From Crocodylus rhombifer (taxonomy: Eukaryota; Chordata; Crocodylia; Crocodylidae), in the NCBI GenBank assembly GCA_038503035.1, contig JAVSML010020809.1, forward strand, positions 1-64,000: a DNA stretch of 64,000 nucleotides, read 5' to 3'. Positions 1 through 14,057 of the stretch are shown piece by piece; position 1 is the stretch's first letter; the number at the start of each line of letters is the position of its first letter. The translations under genes were made by a program, and so were the position numbers. The notes under the pieces are model-generated. The model saw nothing but the letters and a program-made list of their open reading frames with translations, was not told the origin of the DNA and did not search any database.

Positions 1-2063
1 CCCCCCCATGGTTCCCTCCCCCCACTTAACAACAGGAGCCTGAATCCATACGGGCAGGCAGTGTGCTTTAGCATCAGGGCAGGGGCCAGCCATAGAGATG
101 CTCTGGCCAGCTACCAGACCGTCTCTGTGGAAGACCAAGCCTGTGGTTGCATCAGAGCCTGGGACCGTGGCCTGCCCCGGTTTTTTCCCCCTGGATTTTT
201 TTTGACCCCTGGATATTCAGTTGTCTAATTTTGCCCCTGTGCTGCAGATTTGCAGCGTGGGGAATTTTTTTTGTTTTGTTTTGTTCCCATACATGCCTCT
301 TGCAGCATCTCAAATGGTTTTGAGACACTGCAAGATGCGCGTTCATGTTTGAGTGAACGTGCCCCATGTGTTGAAGGGAGAGAGAGGGCTTAAGCTTTAA
401 ACAAACTTTGATTATTTCTAGTGTTTATATTTGATATCTTCAAATTCAGTGTCTGAGGATTTAAATATACTGTCTCTACTTTCTCTCATTTATTAAAACA
501 AATAGAAGCTAAATGCTGTAGTTTGGTTAAACAGGATCATGTTTGTTCATGATTTCACTTGATTCTGAAGTATAACATTTAAATATTTTCTTTTCCTTGA
601 TAAAAGAATGCCACAAACTTGCATTTTAGGAGGAGAAAACTTTTAAAATGCATTGGAAACTAGCAGGTTTCTAGTATGTGTATACACAATGTTTTCTCGT
701 CTCACATAAAAATTTATTAGTAGATTAAGCTGTGGTACGGCCTTGTGTTACTAAACCTGCTTTGCTTTACGTTCTGATGAGCACAAAATAAAAATCCTAA
801 ACACAAATGGTGTAATTTAGATCAGTAAAGTGTTACTGATCAGATCTAACTACCATTTCCCATGTGAAATCACTTCAAATTTATTTTCCTTGGCTTTTAG
901 TTTGCTTACCTACTTACTAACTTGAAACTGTATTGCTGTGAGGTGGGCTTTGTACTCATTAGTGTGAATTAGTGAAGTAGAGGTGTAAGTATAAGTCTAG
1001 ATTGTAGGAAGTGTAACGTGAGCTGCCAAACAAGCTTGTTCAGTTGCATGGTTTGTTTTGACTGGTGTCTGAAGCTCAAATATGCTTTTTACTCTAAAAA
1101 AGAAAAATTGTGAGCAGCTTGTTTCAATGTTTCTTTCTTTAGGTCCTTGTCCAGACCAACCGCTATAGGATGGAATAAAAGTTTTTTTGTTAGGCAGATG
1201 CCTCCCCTAGCCCAGTGACGTTGCCAGGATTGCCAGTCTCATTCTGCCCCATGTGGAATTACTTTGGGAAACCATTAGGGCTGTGCGAAGCTTTGGTCAC
1301 TGATTCAATTCAGCAAAGGTTTGGTTCCATTTGGTGGCCAAATCTTCGTATCCGAATCGAATCAGGAGACCCTTTAATCTCTCCTAATCGAATTGGAACC
1401 CTCTGAATTGATCCGGAGAGATTCGATGATTCAGATATAGACGCATCTTTAAATGTTTTTTCTACATACCTCAGGGTACCAGGTGGCTCATGAACACTGA
1501 GATGGTGGGGCAGATGGAGCGTCTCATGGGAATTTGGAGGGTGGGGGGTGTCCCCAGCATGCTTGGTAGTGGACCAGAAGCACTTCCAGTCTACTTCTGG
1601 CTCTACCACCGAGCATGCTGGGGACATGCCTCTCCCCTCCTCCCCAATGCTTCTGTGGGACACTCCATCCGGCCCACCATCTCAGTGTTCATGAGCCGTG
1701 CTTGGTACTTTGAGGTACATAGCAAAAACATTTAAAGCTGTGTCTATCGCTGAATCGCTGATTCTCTGAATCGGCATCGAATCTTCAAATTCAGATTCAG
1801 CTGAATCAAATTGGGACAGTGATCCAAATCAACAGATCAAATCTCTGTGTCCTGAATCAGACCGAAATCTGAATTGAATATGGCTAGCTTCACACTCCCC
1901 TAGAAGCCACATGTGGAAAAGTAATGCTAGTGATACTGTTTCCTATAAGAGTGACCCGCAAGGTTTGTTTTCAGTAGAAAATAATTCTAATCTCTTTTTC
2001 AATTGTAGCTTCTGGGTTAAGAGGAGAAGGCAATATTGATTGATCCTCTTTAAATCTTTACAG
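1..2063 (+). other. KIF1B: intron (3' part) upstream of the P-loop exon
   Basis: Intronic sequence. It holds one foldback DNA transposon (1276-1902, listed separately). The preceding motor exon, which should encode the residues just before the P-loop exon, was not found here. Nothing else recognised. Confidence 0.8.
1276..1902. mobile_element. foldback hAT-like non-autonomous transposon
   Basis: The left end starts TAGGGCTGTGCGAAGC. The reverse complement of the right end starts TAGGGGAGTGTGAAGC. Both arms continue inward with GAATC/GATTC-rich sequence and matching blocks (the GGCTCATGAACACTGAGATGG block recurs inverted), so the element is almost one palindrome. The flanks are gaaaccat (1268-1275) and gaagccac (1903-1910), a degenerate 8-bp target duplication (6/8). 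It shares its end sequence with 24990-25684. An 8-bp duplication and YAGGG ends suggest hAT; no transposase is present. Confidence 0.75.
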
Positions 2064-2243
2064 GCTGAAGATCCCTGCTTTGCATCTCAGAGCCGTGTGT
2101 ATAATGATATCGGGAAGGAGATGCTGCTGCATGCCTTTGAGGGTTACAATGTGTGCATCTTTGCTTATGGGCAGACTGGAGCTGGGAAGTCCTATACCAT
2201 GATGGGTAAACAGGAAGAAAGCCAAGCCGGCATCATTCCGCAG
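2064..2243 (+). CDS. KIF1B: KIF1B exon: motor domain with P-loop
   Basis: A 180-nt exon, phase 0 at both ends, encoding 60 residues. It is bounded by ttacag at 2058-2063 and gtaata at 2244. Residues 36-43 are GQTGAGKS (2169-2192), the Walker A/P-loop that binds ATP phosphate in all kinesins. The preceding NVCIFAY strand is typical of kinesin-3, and the exon ends GIIPQ. The first residue is Ala; I recall Pro in human KIF1B, a harmless change at the exon edge. This is the leftmost coding exon in the window. Confidence 0.96.
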
Positions 2244-2904
2244 GTAATATAACCCACAGTATTTTGAGATTTTTGATACTCTAACACCCTTTACCTTGCA
2301 CTGATAGTCCACAGAAAACCAGGGAGGAAGCATTGATCTGTATATCTGGTCTGCAAATGTCTTGACCGAGTCTCTAGTATAAGTGACCATGTTTTTTGTC
2401 CAAACTAGCAAGCGACTAACATGGTGTAACAGAACTGGTTGCACATGTTTGTCAGCTATCTAGAAGTCTGTATTTTTGAAAGTAGAGGTGGGTACTGTAA
2501 ATTGTTTGGAGGATATATAACTTTCAGGCAATTAAGAGAAATGTTAAGAACAGTGACTCATATTTAGGGGAAATAAAATCAGTGCAATCATAGAATAACA
2601 AATGTTAAACTTGGTGTAGAGTACGTAGTTTAGTACATGCTCTTTCCAATTCTTTCTGCTTCCAAAAAAAAGTAACGCTGAGTAAAGATGTATTATTTCA
2701 CTGGGTTGGTTTTTTTTATTCTTCTGATTGTGGCCAGGCAGTACAGGAATATTAGGATTCTTGCTGGACAGGAAATGGCATTGTTGATGATACTGCCAGA
2801 AAATGGGGTCTGGAGAATATCTAGTCCAGCAATTCTCAGTCAGGGTGCTGCAGTCATGGGGTGCTGCACAATGTTAGCACTGTTAGGTGTACAAACATAA
2901 TTTA

Positions 2905-3090
2905 CAGTAAAAGCCCAGAGATTTTAAGTGCTTCAGGTATTTCGCGCCCCAGGATCCTGACATTTGTGTAAAACGCCTGGAACCTGGGAATTGCAGTTTC
3001 TGAAATCGCTAGTGTTAGGGGTGCATGAAACCCTTGGACCTCTGGGGATCATGGATGCTGTGATCCCCAGGTCTCAGGGCTTTTACACTG
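2905..3090. repeat. short element with inverted termini
   Basis: The left end reads CAGTAAAAGCCCAGAGA and the reverse complement of the right end reads CAGTGTAAAAGCCCTGAGA, enclosing ~150 bp. It looks like a MITE-type remnant. A target duplication could not be fixed, and the family is unknown to me. Confidence 0.45.
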
Positions 3091-3801
3091 TGGTTAGGAG
3101 CTCTGTCAACTGATGGGGCTCCTAGCCTCAGGGGGGACATAGGTACCCATGCAAAATAAAGTTTAATAGCAACCAGCTATAAAGTTAGTACACATCTTCG
3201 AGGTCTAACTTCACAGCTGATTGGATGCTTTTATTGTGTCATAGCTACTTTGCTGGTCTCCGGGTAATTGTACAGTTAACAAGGTAATCGCCCAATACCT
3301 ATAATGCTTACAGGGGACCTTAGAGGCTGCATATAGGGTAGCTTTAAATAGTACTTGAGAAGAAGTTACTTATTAGATATACCATGCATCTGTATAAGAA
3401 ATGTTCTTCATATAGCCAAGCACCTTTATTATTTTTCTCATTTTAATGTGTATTTGGGCTTAGCCCTTGAAGTAGATTAGAACAGCTTGTTATTTCCTTG
3501 CTGCTTTACAGAGCTGCTTGGTGTACTCATCATTGTTTTTGTAAAATTGGGGATTCTCAGATTTTGTGTTTGTTGTTCCCCAAATCTGTGCAAGTCAGAG
3601 TCCGCAATGAAAACTACGAACCAGACTATTGCTCCTGCCGTCTACTACAGGCTCTTACTAAACTCCTGCAGAGGATCAAACGTGACTATATGCAGGGATA
3701 ACGTAATTTTTGTATAAATTATACTCGCTAATGCCTGTCCTTTCACTTGAAAAACATACAGAAGGTACGGCAGGATCTGTTTCTATACAAACATGGGTCT
3801 T

Positions 3802-4854
3802 TAGAGGTGCACTGATATATCAACCCATATTGGATCAGCACCGAAAAAAGGAAAATTTACATTATTGGCAATCAGCTTTTATTGGCTGGTGTAGCCAATA
3901 ATGTCACTAATAAACGCCACGTGCATATGCGCAGCTGCAGCATGCATGTAGTGAGGAATGCAGCCTGGCATCTTGGAGAGCAGCATCCAGCCAGTAAGTT
4001 GGGGTGGGAAGGAGGGAGGCAGATTGAGGCCCCCACGGTGAGGGAGGGAGTGGGGCTGGGGCAGGGGTAGGTGCTACCCAGTCGGGGCGGTGCGTGGGGC
4101 AGAGCCATGGGCAGGTCAGCTGCATGGTGGGGACTGGGGTAGCAGCTCCCAGTTGCTGCACATGGGGGCATGTGCTCCCCAGATTTATGCTCAGGGTGAG
4201 GGCAGGCTGCTGCTGTGGGCTTGGGGCCAGGGGCTGTGCTGGCCTCTTCCCAGCAGGGTCTGGTCTGTGGCTGCAATTGGGGAGGGTGATGGTGGCACTG
4301 AGATGGGGGGATTTGGGGTACAGCCACCCCAAAATTCACCAGTTCCCTTGCAGCTCCCCTCCCAGTGTTGCTGCCACCTGTGTTGCCCCATCTCCGCCTG
4401 TTTTGAGTGTGGCCCCGGCCGGTCTCCTCCCCCCCCCCCCCGAAATGGCCAGCGTAGCTCCCAAGCCCACTGTAGGCAGCCTGCCCTCACCCTGCACACA
4501 AATCTGGGGGCATGTGCCTCCCCTGGGGGTCCACACAGCAGCTTGGAGCTGCCCCCCTGTTCCCTCAAATGAGCTTCCTGCAGCTCTAGCCCAAGCCTTG
4601 CCCTGGCTCGGCAGCCCCTGTCCCAGCCCCATTCCCACCCTCACTATGGTGGCCTCTATCTGCTCTGCCTCTTACCCCTTCCCCCCTCCCCTCCCCCACC
4701 AACACCACTTCCCAACCCACACACTTACTGTTCAGATGCTGCTCTCCAAGCTGCAGGGCTGCACATCAGGAATCGGATCGGTATTGGTCAGCCCCGGCTG
4801 GTTAACTATCAGCCATGAGTATTGGCCAAGAAAATCTTTATTGGTGCACCCCTG
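3802..4854. mobile_element. GC-rich foldback hAT-like transposon (copy A)
   Basis: The termini are TAGAGGTGCACTGATA on the left and CAGGGGTGCACCAATA on the right (reverse complement). The flanks are tgggtctt (3794-3801) and taggtctt (4855-4862), an 8-bp target duplication matching at 7/8. The interior is GC-rich and foldback: GTAAGT..GGGGTGGG on the left mirrors a C-rich block near 4680-4730. The long open frames inside come from base composition. It is the same family as the copies at 14592 and 43616. Confidence 0.85.
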
Positions 4855-5756
4855 TAGGTCTTTGATCTTGTATTTGTCTGTTCACGAGATTCCCTTATTT
4901 GACAACCCTTAACATATCTGTGTGGAATAGAAGATATCTTAATTATTTTCTGAGTTAGCTGTTCAGAGGTCACAGGCTGAACATCTTTGGACACTTGCCA
5001 TGGTGCTGTGTATTTGGTGTGAAATTGCTGTTTTGGTACAGATACCCCTGAAGGCCTTTTCTGTCTTCTGTTGTCTTGGTACACTTGTAGCATCCTTAGA
5101 CATCTACCCATGTCATATGCTAATTCAATGCATGTAGCTATTTCTTGTCTTACCTTCCTATCTTAATTCTTAGGTTTGTATTTTGCCTATTTTAAAGCTA
5201 ATCACTTTTGCAGAGAACATGATAACATTTGTTCTTTTTGGATAGCCAGTGCATCTGTTGAACAAGCATGTTCCTAACTGATTTTAAACCCTGTCTAGTT
5301 CACTGAAATCTAATTCCTGGAACTGTGTCAAGCAGACTAATGACTCTGAGGATTATTTTCCTAAAAATAAGCAGCTTTTTGTTTTGTATGGCTGCATGGG
5401 AGAGGATTTAGTATTTTTAATCATGCCTCTCAAGCAAAACAGGTTAGAAATTCTAATTTCAATTGTTTTAAGCTGTCAATTTTGTACAGAGTAATTTTTC
5501 TGACTTTGTGGTGGATTAATACCAGTTCAGCTTGGTACAGTTGGTGAAAGGGAAGAATGAATAAATAGCAGGCATAAATATAGTGATTGGGAATAGGGAT
5601 TAGCTGCATTTCCACTTGGTACTGTGTAGATGTCATTAATGTGGCTCTTGGAGGGGGGAGAGGTTGGAAGGGAGAAGAGAAGGAGTATGGATTGTGTCGC
5701 TGTAATTATTTTTCATTGCTTATTAGTAATTCTAACTTGAGTTTTAATCTTTCCAG

Positions 5757-5822
5757 CTCTGTGAAGAATTATTTGAGAAAATCAATGACAACAGCAATGA
5801 GGAGATATCCTACTCGGTGGAG
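5757..5822 (+). CDS. KIF1B: KIF1B exon: motor domain, LCEELFEKIN segment
   Basis: A 66-nt exon, phase 0/0, encoding 22 residues (LCEELFEKIN to SYSVE) that continue directly from GIIPQ. The acceptor is ttccag and the donor gag|gtgagt. It lies in the motor head between the P-loop helix and the following strand. It differs from the human KIF1B I recall only by conservative changes (for example NSNEEI). Confidence 0.95.
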
Positions 5823-6468
5823 GTGAGTATGGTGGGGATCGTGACATGTTCCTGTGCTGCACATAAGCTTGGTGATCTGAAGAAAGCACTGTGGTGTTGG
5901 CATTTTGCTGATGCTCACGAATGCATTGCCTCCTCCCTTCCACATCTGACAAAAATGGGCAAACAAAATCTTTTCTTTTCTATGGGCATTAGTATACCTG
6001 TCTTAAGGGGACTGTAAAATGGTTGCAAGGCTGAAAGCCTGACAGTGAACCTGCAGGCATTTTTGTCATCATGGGTTGGGAAATCTAGCTGGTATACTTT
6101 CGGGCTAATTTAGATTACCTGATGTTGCAGATCTATTGTGGAATCTCCAGTTTCTCTGCTGTTAAAGTGAAGTCCTTGGCCACAGGTGGATTAAGGCCAT
6201 AGCTGCTAGAGAATGAATGCTGTAAAGCCATATGATGGATAGGAAAGGAATATTGCAGCTTGAATTCAGACTGAACAATTGTGTTAATTCTAGGAACAAG
6301 GCAGTTTCCAGGCTGCAAGCCAAATAAATGGTTAGGCAAAGTTCACAGTTGGCAAAGGATTAAAATTCAGACTATGCAAAACAGCAGATATTTTCTAGTG
6401 TTTAGACATACCTGCTCATTTTATTGTTAAATAGGATTAGTATTAATTAGGCCTATTAGCCCTGGTAA

Positions 6469-7795
6469 GAACATAAGAAATGCCATTTACTGGGTCAGAC
6501 CATGGGTCTGTCTTGCCCAGTAGCCTGTGTCATACAGTGGCAAAAAGAAGATGCTGAAAGAATGAACTGGATCTGACCAGGGTTTTTTTTACTGTTCCTC
6601 TCTCACTTGCAGCTTGCAGCATTTAAGTTCTAAGAAGTTCTAATTCAGACCTTGTATCTCCCTGTGCTCAATAGCTACTGATGCCTCTTTCCTCCAAAAA
6701 TTGTATCCATTCCTTTTTTGAATCTGGCTAAATTGTCAGCCTTCACAACACCTTATGGCAGTGAGTTTCACACTTGAATTACACATTGTATGAAACAGAA
6801 CTTCCTTTTGTGAGTTTTAAACTTACAACCTCCTAGTTTCATTTTGTGACCTCCAGTTCTTGTGTTCTGAAAGAGTACATAATAAATCCCTATTTTCTCT
6901 CTGCCATTTAGTATTTTGTAAACCCTTATTGTGTCCTCCCTCAAGCATCTCTTTTCTAAACTGTATAGGCCTAGTCTCTTTACTCTCTTTTCTCATATGG
7001 AAGCCCCTCCATGCCACTAATAACTTTTTGCCCATCTCTGTACCTTATCTAGTTCTCCTATATCCTTTTTTGTGGTGTGAGGACTAGAACTGGGCACAGT
7101 ATCCAAGGTGTGGATGCACCATGGATTTATAAAGTGGCATAATGATACTTTCTGTTTTGATTATAATTCTCTTCTTAATAATCCCTAATATTTTGCTTGC
7201 CTTTTTGATGCCTGCTGTACACTGGGCTGATGCTTTGAGCAAACTGGCCCCAGGGACTTCCAGGTATCTTTCTTATGTGGTAACAGCTAATTCCCTGTGT
7301 AATAGTCCATCATACTGTAGATATGGTTTGGGTTTTTTGCCTAGGTGCATCACTTTATACTTATCTGCGTTGAACTTTATCTGCCATATAGTTGCCCATT
7401 CACTCAATTGTGCCAGATCCTTCTGTCGTTCCTTGCAGTCTGCCTTGGTCTTTGCCACTTTGCATTGTGTCATATGCAAATGTGACCACTTTGCTACTTA
7501 CCTCCTTTTCCTGATCATTTATAAATATGTTAAACAGCACTGATCCTAACACGGATCCATTGGGGACCCTGCTGTTTATTTCTTTCCATTCTGAAAACTG
7601 ACCATTTATACTCGCTCTTTGTTTTCTGTCTTTAAGCCAATTTCTAATCAACAAGTAGACATTCTCTGTAATCCCATGACTCCCTAACTTAGTTAAGAGC
7701 CTCTGATAGAGGACCTTGTCAGATGCTTTTTGAAAGTCCAGATGCACGGTTTCAACTGGATCACTCCAATCCACCTGTTTATTGACACCCTCAAC
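6469..7795 (-). mobile_element. CR1-type LINE fragment, decayed reverse transcriptase
   Basis: The reverse strand encodes broken non-LTR reverse transcriptase. At 7774-7400 lie HLDFQKASDKV, RNWLKDRKQR and PNGSVLGSVLFNIFIND. In a second frame at ~7400-7273 lies SEWATIWQIKFNADKYKVMH. The + strand start, gaacataagaaatgcc, is the usual reverse-orientation 3' end of amniote CR1-group elements. The YADD-like catalytic box reads FAYDT, which departs from the usual FADDT. Frameshifts show it is dead. The 5' part is missing. Confidence 0.85.
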
Positions 7796-7986
7796 GTGGT
7801 GGTGTCAACACAGCTAAGAGATGAGTAGGATTCTGCTTACCTAGTAGACTTGCTAGCCAAGTTCTGATTGAAGACCTTTTGGTCCCAATGGTGATGGTAG
7901 ACTAAAGCATAGCTTGATTTGCAGATTGCAAGGCATGTAGGAAAATGGCTAAATCTGTAAACTAGAAGGATTAAATATGGTATCAC

Positions 7987-8475
7987 TGGGACAGTCTACA
8001 TGTACAATTAATGCCTATGAATAAACTCCAGAGCAATAAGCTCCCAGGCACACCATTTGAACATGCACTCAGGAGCAAAAAACTGTGAAGCATATTGCTC
8101 TGGAGTTAATTTGTATCCAGCATGTGGATCCTGGTTGGAGCAGCCTGGCCTGGCAGGGGACATGGTGGGGGTGCTGCCTGCCAGCCCAGGGTTGCTCTGA
8201 TGCGGGCTTCATGTACTGCAGACAGGCTAGCTTATGCATGAGAGTGCTTCAGCTTGGGAGCTGCCTGCCAATTGGCCCTGCATTAAAGCACCCTGTGCCC
8301 TAGCCAGACAGGGCAGCATCTACATGTGCACTGCTGTGTATGAAAAAACTCCTGCAAGGGAGTTTATTAGTTTTGTGTCCCCTAACAGGGGTGCACGTAT
8401 AGATGCCGAGATATTTACTGCGCAGTTAATTGGGCAACTGCGTAGTAAACGTCTTGTGTAGATGCACCTACTGAG
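7987..8475. repeat. probable foldback DNA element
   Basis: Internal inverted blocks occur (CTCCAGAGCAAT near 8028 and ATTGCTCTGGAG near 8093). Both ends carry related 'tctacatgtacaattaa' / 'tgtagatgcacct' style sequence with aattaatgc and aattgggc motifs. This pattern is common in crocodilian and turtle MITE-like repeats. No convincing target duplication was found. Confidence 0.45.
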
Positions 8476-10140
8476 AACATTTATGGTACTACACCTTGTT
8501 GGTTTTTGTCAGACCTCTGAGCAGGTCCCATGTTAAAATTGAGTTGGTAGCTGATTTCCTTTAAACATTATACTTGTTTGAAACAACTTAAAATCTGTTT
8601 ATAAGGGGAATTTGAGCATAGTAGACCTTTATTAATAGATGACAGTCCTGTGACTGGGTCCACAATATTAAATTATGTCTTCTGATAGTTTCCTGGAGTC
8701 CCTTTATCAACTTGCATGGTATTTTTCCTCATCAAAATACCATTTAAAAGAAAGAAAAAAAAAATAAGAAAAACAACTAAAACAAAAACTGAGACTTTTT
8801 TAATAGTCCTACAAGTAGAATAATATGCTTCAAACTTTTAAATGAAGGAATCAGATTGGAGCCAATTGCCTAGTTCTTGTCTACTTTTACTTTAAGAGAA
8901 CGTGGAATGCCAACATTTAATTTTTACTGTTCTCTAGGGCTGGAAAAAGGATGCAGCTTTGTTTAGTAGAATTGATGTATTTAAGAGGCTTTTTTGAAGC
9001 ATCAGGTCATTTTGGGCTCTTATTTTAATTGGAAGGAGGGAGTGCCCTCCGAGGTCTGAAACAATGCACGTGAAGAAAAAGATTGATCTGTTGTGATGCA
9101 AGGATCTTAGGGTAGACTTGGGACGAATTGGGGAAGGGGAAGAGAATTGGGTCAGAAACTGCTGTAAATGTTAAAATAAAAAAATCTCTGTAAGCAGTTA
9201 GATACACATTTCTGTCAGATGTGATTTGCATTTAGACATTTGGGATCCCCTTTTTGCATTTCTAAAACAACTGCTTCCATCTGAATTCTTTTCACAGAAT
9301 GGAATTTACCATCTCTTTTAATATTTAATATCTTGCATGTGGAAGTCACTAAGTACCTGTTAGATTAGAATAAGTTTGGTTCCCTGAGAAACATGCAAAT
9401 TAAAAATTATTCATTTTTAAAGTGCCTTAGCTTTGTAATTCTGCTGCAGAGAGGTGCAGAACTGAAATGTAATGAGTTGTCTTGATTAGCTTCTTTTGGA
9501 GACTTGGGATTTTAATTTGCCCTGAAGTGTATGTACACTGTTAGAGATTCTAGAGAATGCAAAGTAGCTCCTTCATGAAAAGGCAGGAATTTAAATTTCT
9601 TGTTTTCAGAAGCAAGATTCCTTGAAAGCAAACTCTTTTCCCTCCTTTCCATGTAACAAATATGACTGAATAATAAGCCCTAATGTTATGTTTCATTGCA
9701 AAATTGCATTTGTATAAACCCCTTTAAAGGGGCATTTGTATAAACCCTTTTATATACTATAAATTCTCATTTGATCATTGAACTTAAGTAAGTAATAGAT
9801 TGCAGTTAGGCAGTACAGTTTCTGAAAAGGTGGTGGATATAATATTTCAGCTGATGTTCTCAGTTTGAATCAACCAAATGGGTAGGTGTGGTTGGGTAAA
9901 GCACAGATAAAAGAAAAAGCTGGTGATAGAAACTGCTTTGGGTGGAGGGTTTGCAGCTTAAATGAGATCTAAATTGTGACATTGCACTCCCTGTCTTCTG
10001 CATGTAGCAAAAGCTATTTGGACATGGTCTTTTTTTATCATTGCAAAGCATCAAAAGACTCCTTAACAGTGGCCCTAGAAATGCTGCAGAGCATTTCAAC
10101 AGACAAAGAGAGCTTCAGATGCTGTAAATCACCCATGTAA

Positions 10141-10933
<793 letters not shown>

Positions 10934-11045
10934 GACTGTGGCAGCCACCAACATGAATGAAACCAGCAGCCGCTCTCATGCTGTGTTTACGATAGTCTTC
11001 ACTCAGAAGCGACATGACACAGAAACTGACCTTTCTACCGAGAAG
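10934..11045 (+). CDS. KIF1B: KIF1B exon: motor domain switch I
   Basis: A 112-nt exon completing an Arg codon (AG|G) and ending in phase 0. It encodes [20 protein letters not shown] followed by [25 protein letters not shown] (10956-10979) is the kinesin switch I motif that senses the gamma-phosphate. The exon end STEK lies just before the strand leading to switch II. Flanks are cctag and gag aag|gtagtt. Confidence 0.96.
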
Positions 11046-11460
11046 GTAGTTGAGTGGGAGCTTTGGGGATTGACTACCACTCAAGTCCTCCCTGCAGTGA
11101 CCTGTTGTTTCACTGGAGGAAGGAGACGGAACTGGAAATTTGACTGTCATCCTAATGTATGATATTTTGGATGGGAAAGAATTTTTTTATGTCTTTTATC
11201 CACTGCTTTTATTGCTGGCTTTTGAAAGTAGTTTAATTTAACTGGGGATACTGACTGGGAAGGCCAGGAACATAAGAGTGGAACAGGATATGGAGGCATA
11301 GAGGATGAGGATCCACTAAAGAAGTCTAAAATAAGTTGGATGAAGGTCTACATCCTTTCTTGAACACAAACTTCTGTTTCTCCTTTTCAAGGCCTAACTA
11401 ATTACTGCCTCATTAACTCTCTTCTGCAGCCTCCCTGGTTTAGTGAAGATGCTTAGGCCC

Positions 11461-12302
11461 AGTATTGCCAACTCCACTGTGCCAGAAATCATGAGACAAA
11501 CTCTTTAAAAAAAAAAAAAAATGAAAATCAAGATATTAGCATGTAAATCATGAGATGCTATGTTTGAAGTGGGGGTGGTATTTGTGAAGGTGTGGGGGGC
11601 GGGGGGTTTGGAGCCTGAGGAAGAAGGGTCCCCACACTCCCTGGCAGGATGCAGGGTACCGTTGGTCAGGAGTGAGGCAGCAGCAGGACTGCGGGGCTGT
11701 GGTTTGGGATTGGGGAGCAGACACAGACTCACACAGCCACCTACACGCACAGAGACAGATACTGAGACAGCATCCAGCTGGTAAGTGGAGTGGGAGGGGT
11801 GGGGGGGAGAGATTGAGGCTCGCTCCCATGGTGAGGGAGAGAGTGGGGCAGGAGCAGGGGCTGGGGTGAATTGGGGCCCCAGGGCCGGAGTAGGTCACCC
11901 AGAGGTACCATTACTGCTTGCCGAGCAGGCAGGGAATGTGTGGCAGGCTGGCTGCGCAGCGCATCTGCCCACCTGGCTGCAGAAAGCACACTGGCATCAT
12001 GCAGCTGAGCTCCTGGAACAAAAGTAGCAAGGTGCAGAGCCTTCAGCCTGGGGCAGGTAGCCTGCCTCTGCCCTGTAAGGGGCACATGCCCCCCATGCCT
12101 CCCCCAGGGGTGTACAGAGCTGTGGGGAGCCATGCTGTCCCCCTCTTCTGCCCTCCCATCTCTGAACAACCTGCCCTGGCCCCGGGGCCCCATTCACTCC
12201 AGCCCCTGTTCCTGCTGCCTCACTCCCTCCCTCACCATGGGAGCCTTGATCTCTCCCCACCCTTCCCCTCCACAGACTTAGCAGCTGGGAAAATCCAGAC
12301 AT
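11461..12302. mobile_element. GC-rich foldback DNA transposon (copy B)
   Basis: It begins with AGTATTGCCAACTCC, a terminus seen in amniote DNA-transposon repeats. It then has mirror-image arms: a left block GTAAGTGGAGTGGGAGGGG and AGATTGAGGCTCGCTCCCAT (11780-11830) against a right block near 12220-12290 reading ATGGGAGCCTTGATCTCTCC. The interior is GC-rich with no transposase. The ends are not defined well enough to show a target duplication. Confidence 0.6.
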
Positions 12303-12324
12303 TTGAGGGTTCAACTGGGAGATC

Positions 12325-12545
12325 ATGGGGGTGTATCAATAGAGATTTTGGGGGCTGATACCGATAGCCAATTTTTAAGGAGGCATATTAACCGATACCA
12401 ATCCAGTTTTCGATACGCAGCCCTGCAGTTCGAAGAGCTGTGTGCAGCTGATAAGTCTGTGGTGGGGGAAGGGGCATGGCGGGGGCAGATCAAGGCCCCT
12501 GCAGTGAGGTGGGGGGTGGGATGGAGCCATGGCCAGACAATAGGC
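12325..12545 (+). mobile_element. 5' fragment of the copy A/C/D transposon family
   Basis: It starts gggggtgtatcaatagag and carries the family signature 'tttttaaggaggcatat' and 'gctgataagtctgtggtggg', nearly as at 43620-43750. It is truncated after ~220 bp and lacks the C-rich right half. It abuts copy B. Confidence 0.75.
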
Positions 12546-12861
12546 CAGGCAAAATGTTTGCCTATTAAATTTGCATGTTAAAAAGCAGTACATTCTGTGT
12601 GAGTAGAGTAATTTTACTGGTCTTGCTATTACTTTGACTGATGGAGGAATACAGAAAGACTGTATACAAAAGTGGCAATATAAGTATGGCGTCCCTTTCA
12701 TATGTCTCCATACTCTGTCTCTTTGGATGGATCATGGCTTTCCTGTATTGACACAACCAGACATTTCTTCCTGATTGGATAGCTCATTAGATCTATGGGA
12801 GGATAACTTGTATTCTGATATTTTTACAGCTTATTCAATTCTTTATTAATGTCAATATAAA

Positions 12862-12899
12862 GAAAGAGCTGTGTTATATTTTTATAACACAGCTCTTTC
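12862..12899. repeat. perfect 17-bp inverted repeat (hairpin)
   Basis: GAAAGAGCTGTGTTATA (12862-12878), a TTTT loop (12879-12882) and the exact reverse complement at 12883-12899. It lies ~310 nt upstream of the switch II exon. A small RNA hairpin or the core of a MITE is possible; no larger element was seen around it. Confidence 0.9.
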
Positions 12900-12921
12900 A
12901 TGTCCCATATTTTGTTTATAG

Positions 12922-13030
12922 CAGTGGTAGTTAAAGTCTTTTGAGGCACAATTTGCTCTGCAAGTCTCTGGAAACCCTTGAGGCCACACTTCTTTATTTT
13001 TAGGTTGGTTATGTGAGAGAGTTGCACTTA
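12922..13030. repeat. hAT-like repeat fragment
   Basis: It begins CAGTGGTAGTTAAAGTC, close to the classic hAT end CAGTGGTTCTCAA. It shares the string gaggcc..cttctttatttttag with 27649-27722. It is degenerate and partial. Confidence 0.5.
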
Positions 13031-13187
13031 AATCAGGATGTGATTCAGGATGGTATTTATCCCAGTATAACAGCTCTGCTACCTTAAGGCTGATCATCAG
13101 TGGACACTTTGGAAGGCTGCAGAGTCTGTAAATTGTGGCATCAGATTTATTTTTATTTTGTTCCTATTCAACAGGAGTTGGCTTTAA

Positions 13188-14057
<870 letters not shown>

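Larger units (their letters stand above)
2244..5756 (+). other. KIF1B: intron after the P-loop exon
   Basis: No coding exon seen. It holds a short inverted-terminus element (2905-3090) and a GC-rich foldback transposon (3802-4854). The rest is unrecognised single-copy-looking sequence. Confidence 0.8.

Noticed and set aside
4094..4912. 272-codon open frame
   Set aside because: It covers the right part of copy A and runs out past its terminus. Proline/serine/cysteine-rich low-complexity translation, with rival frames on the other strand.
7142..7543. 133-codon open frame on the + strand
   Set aside because: It is antisense to the decayed CR1 reverse transcriptase at 7273-7774.
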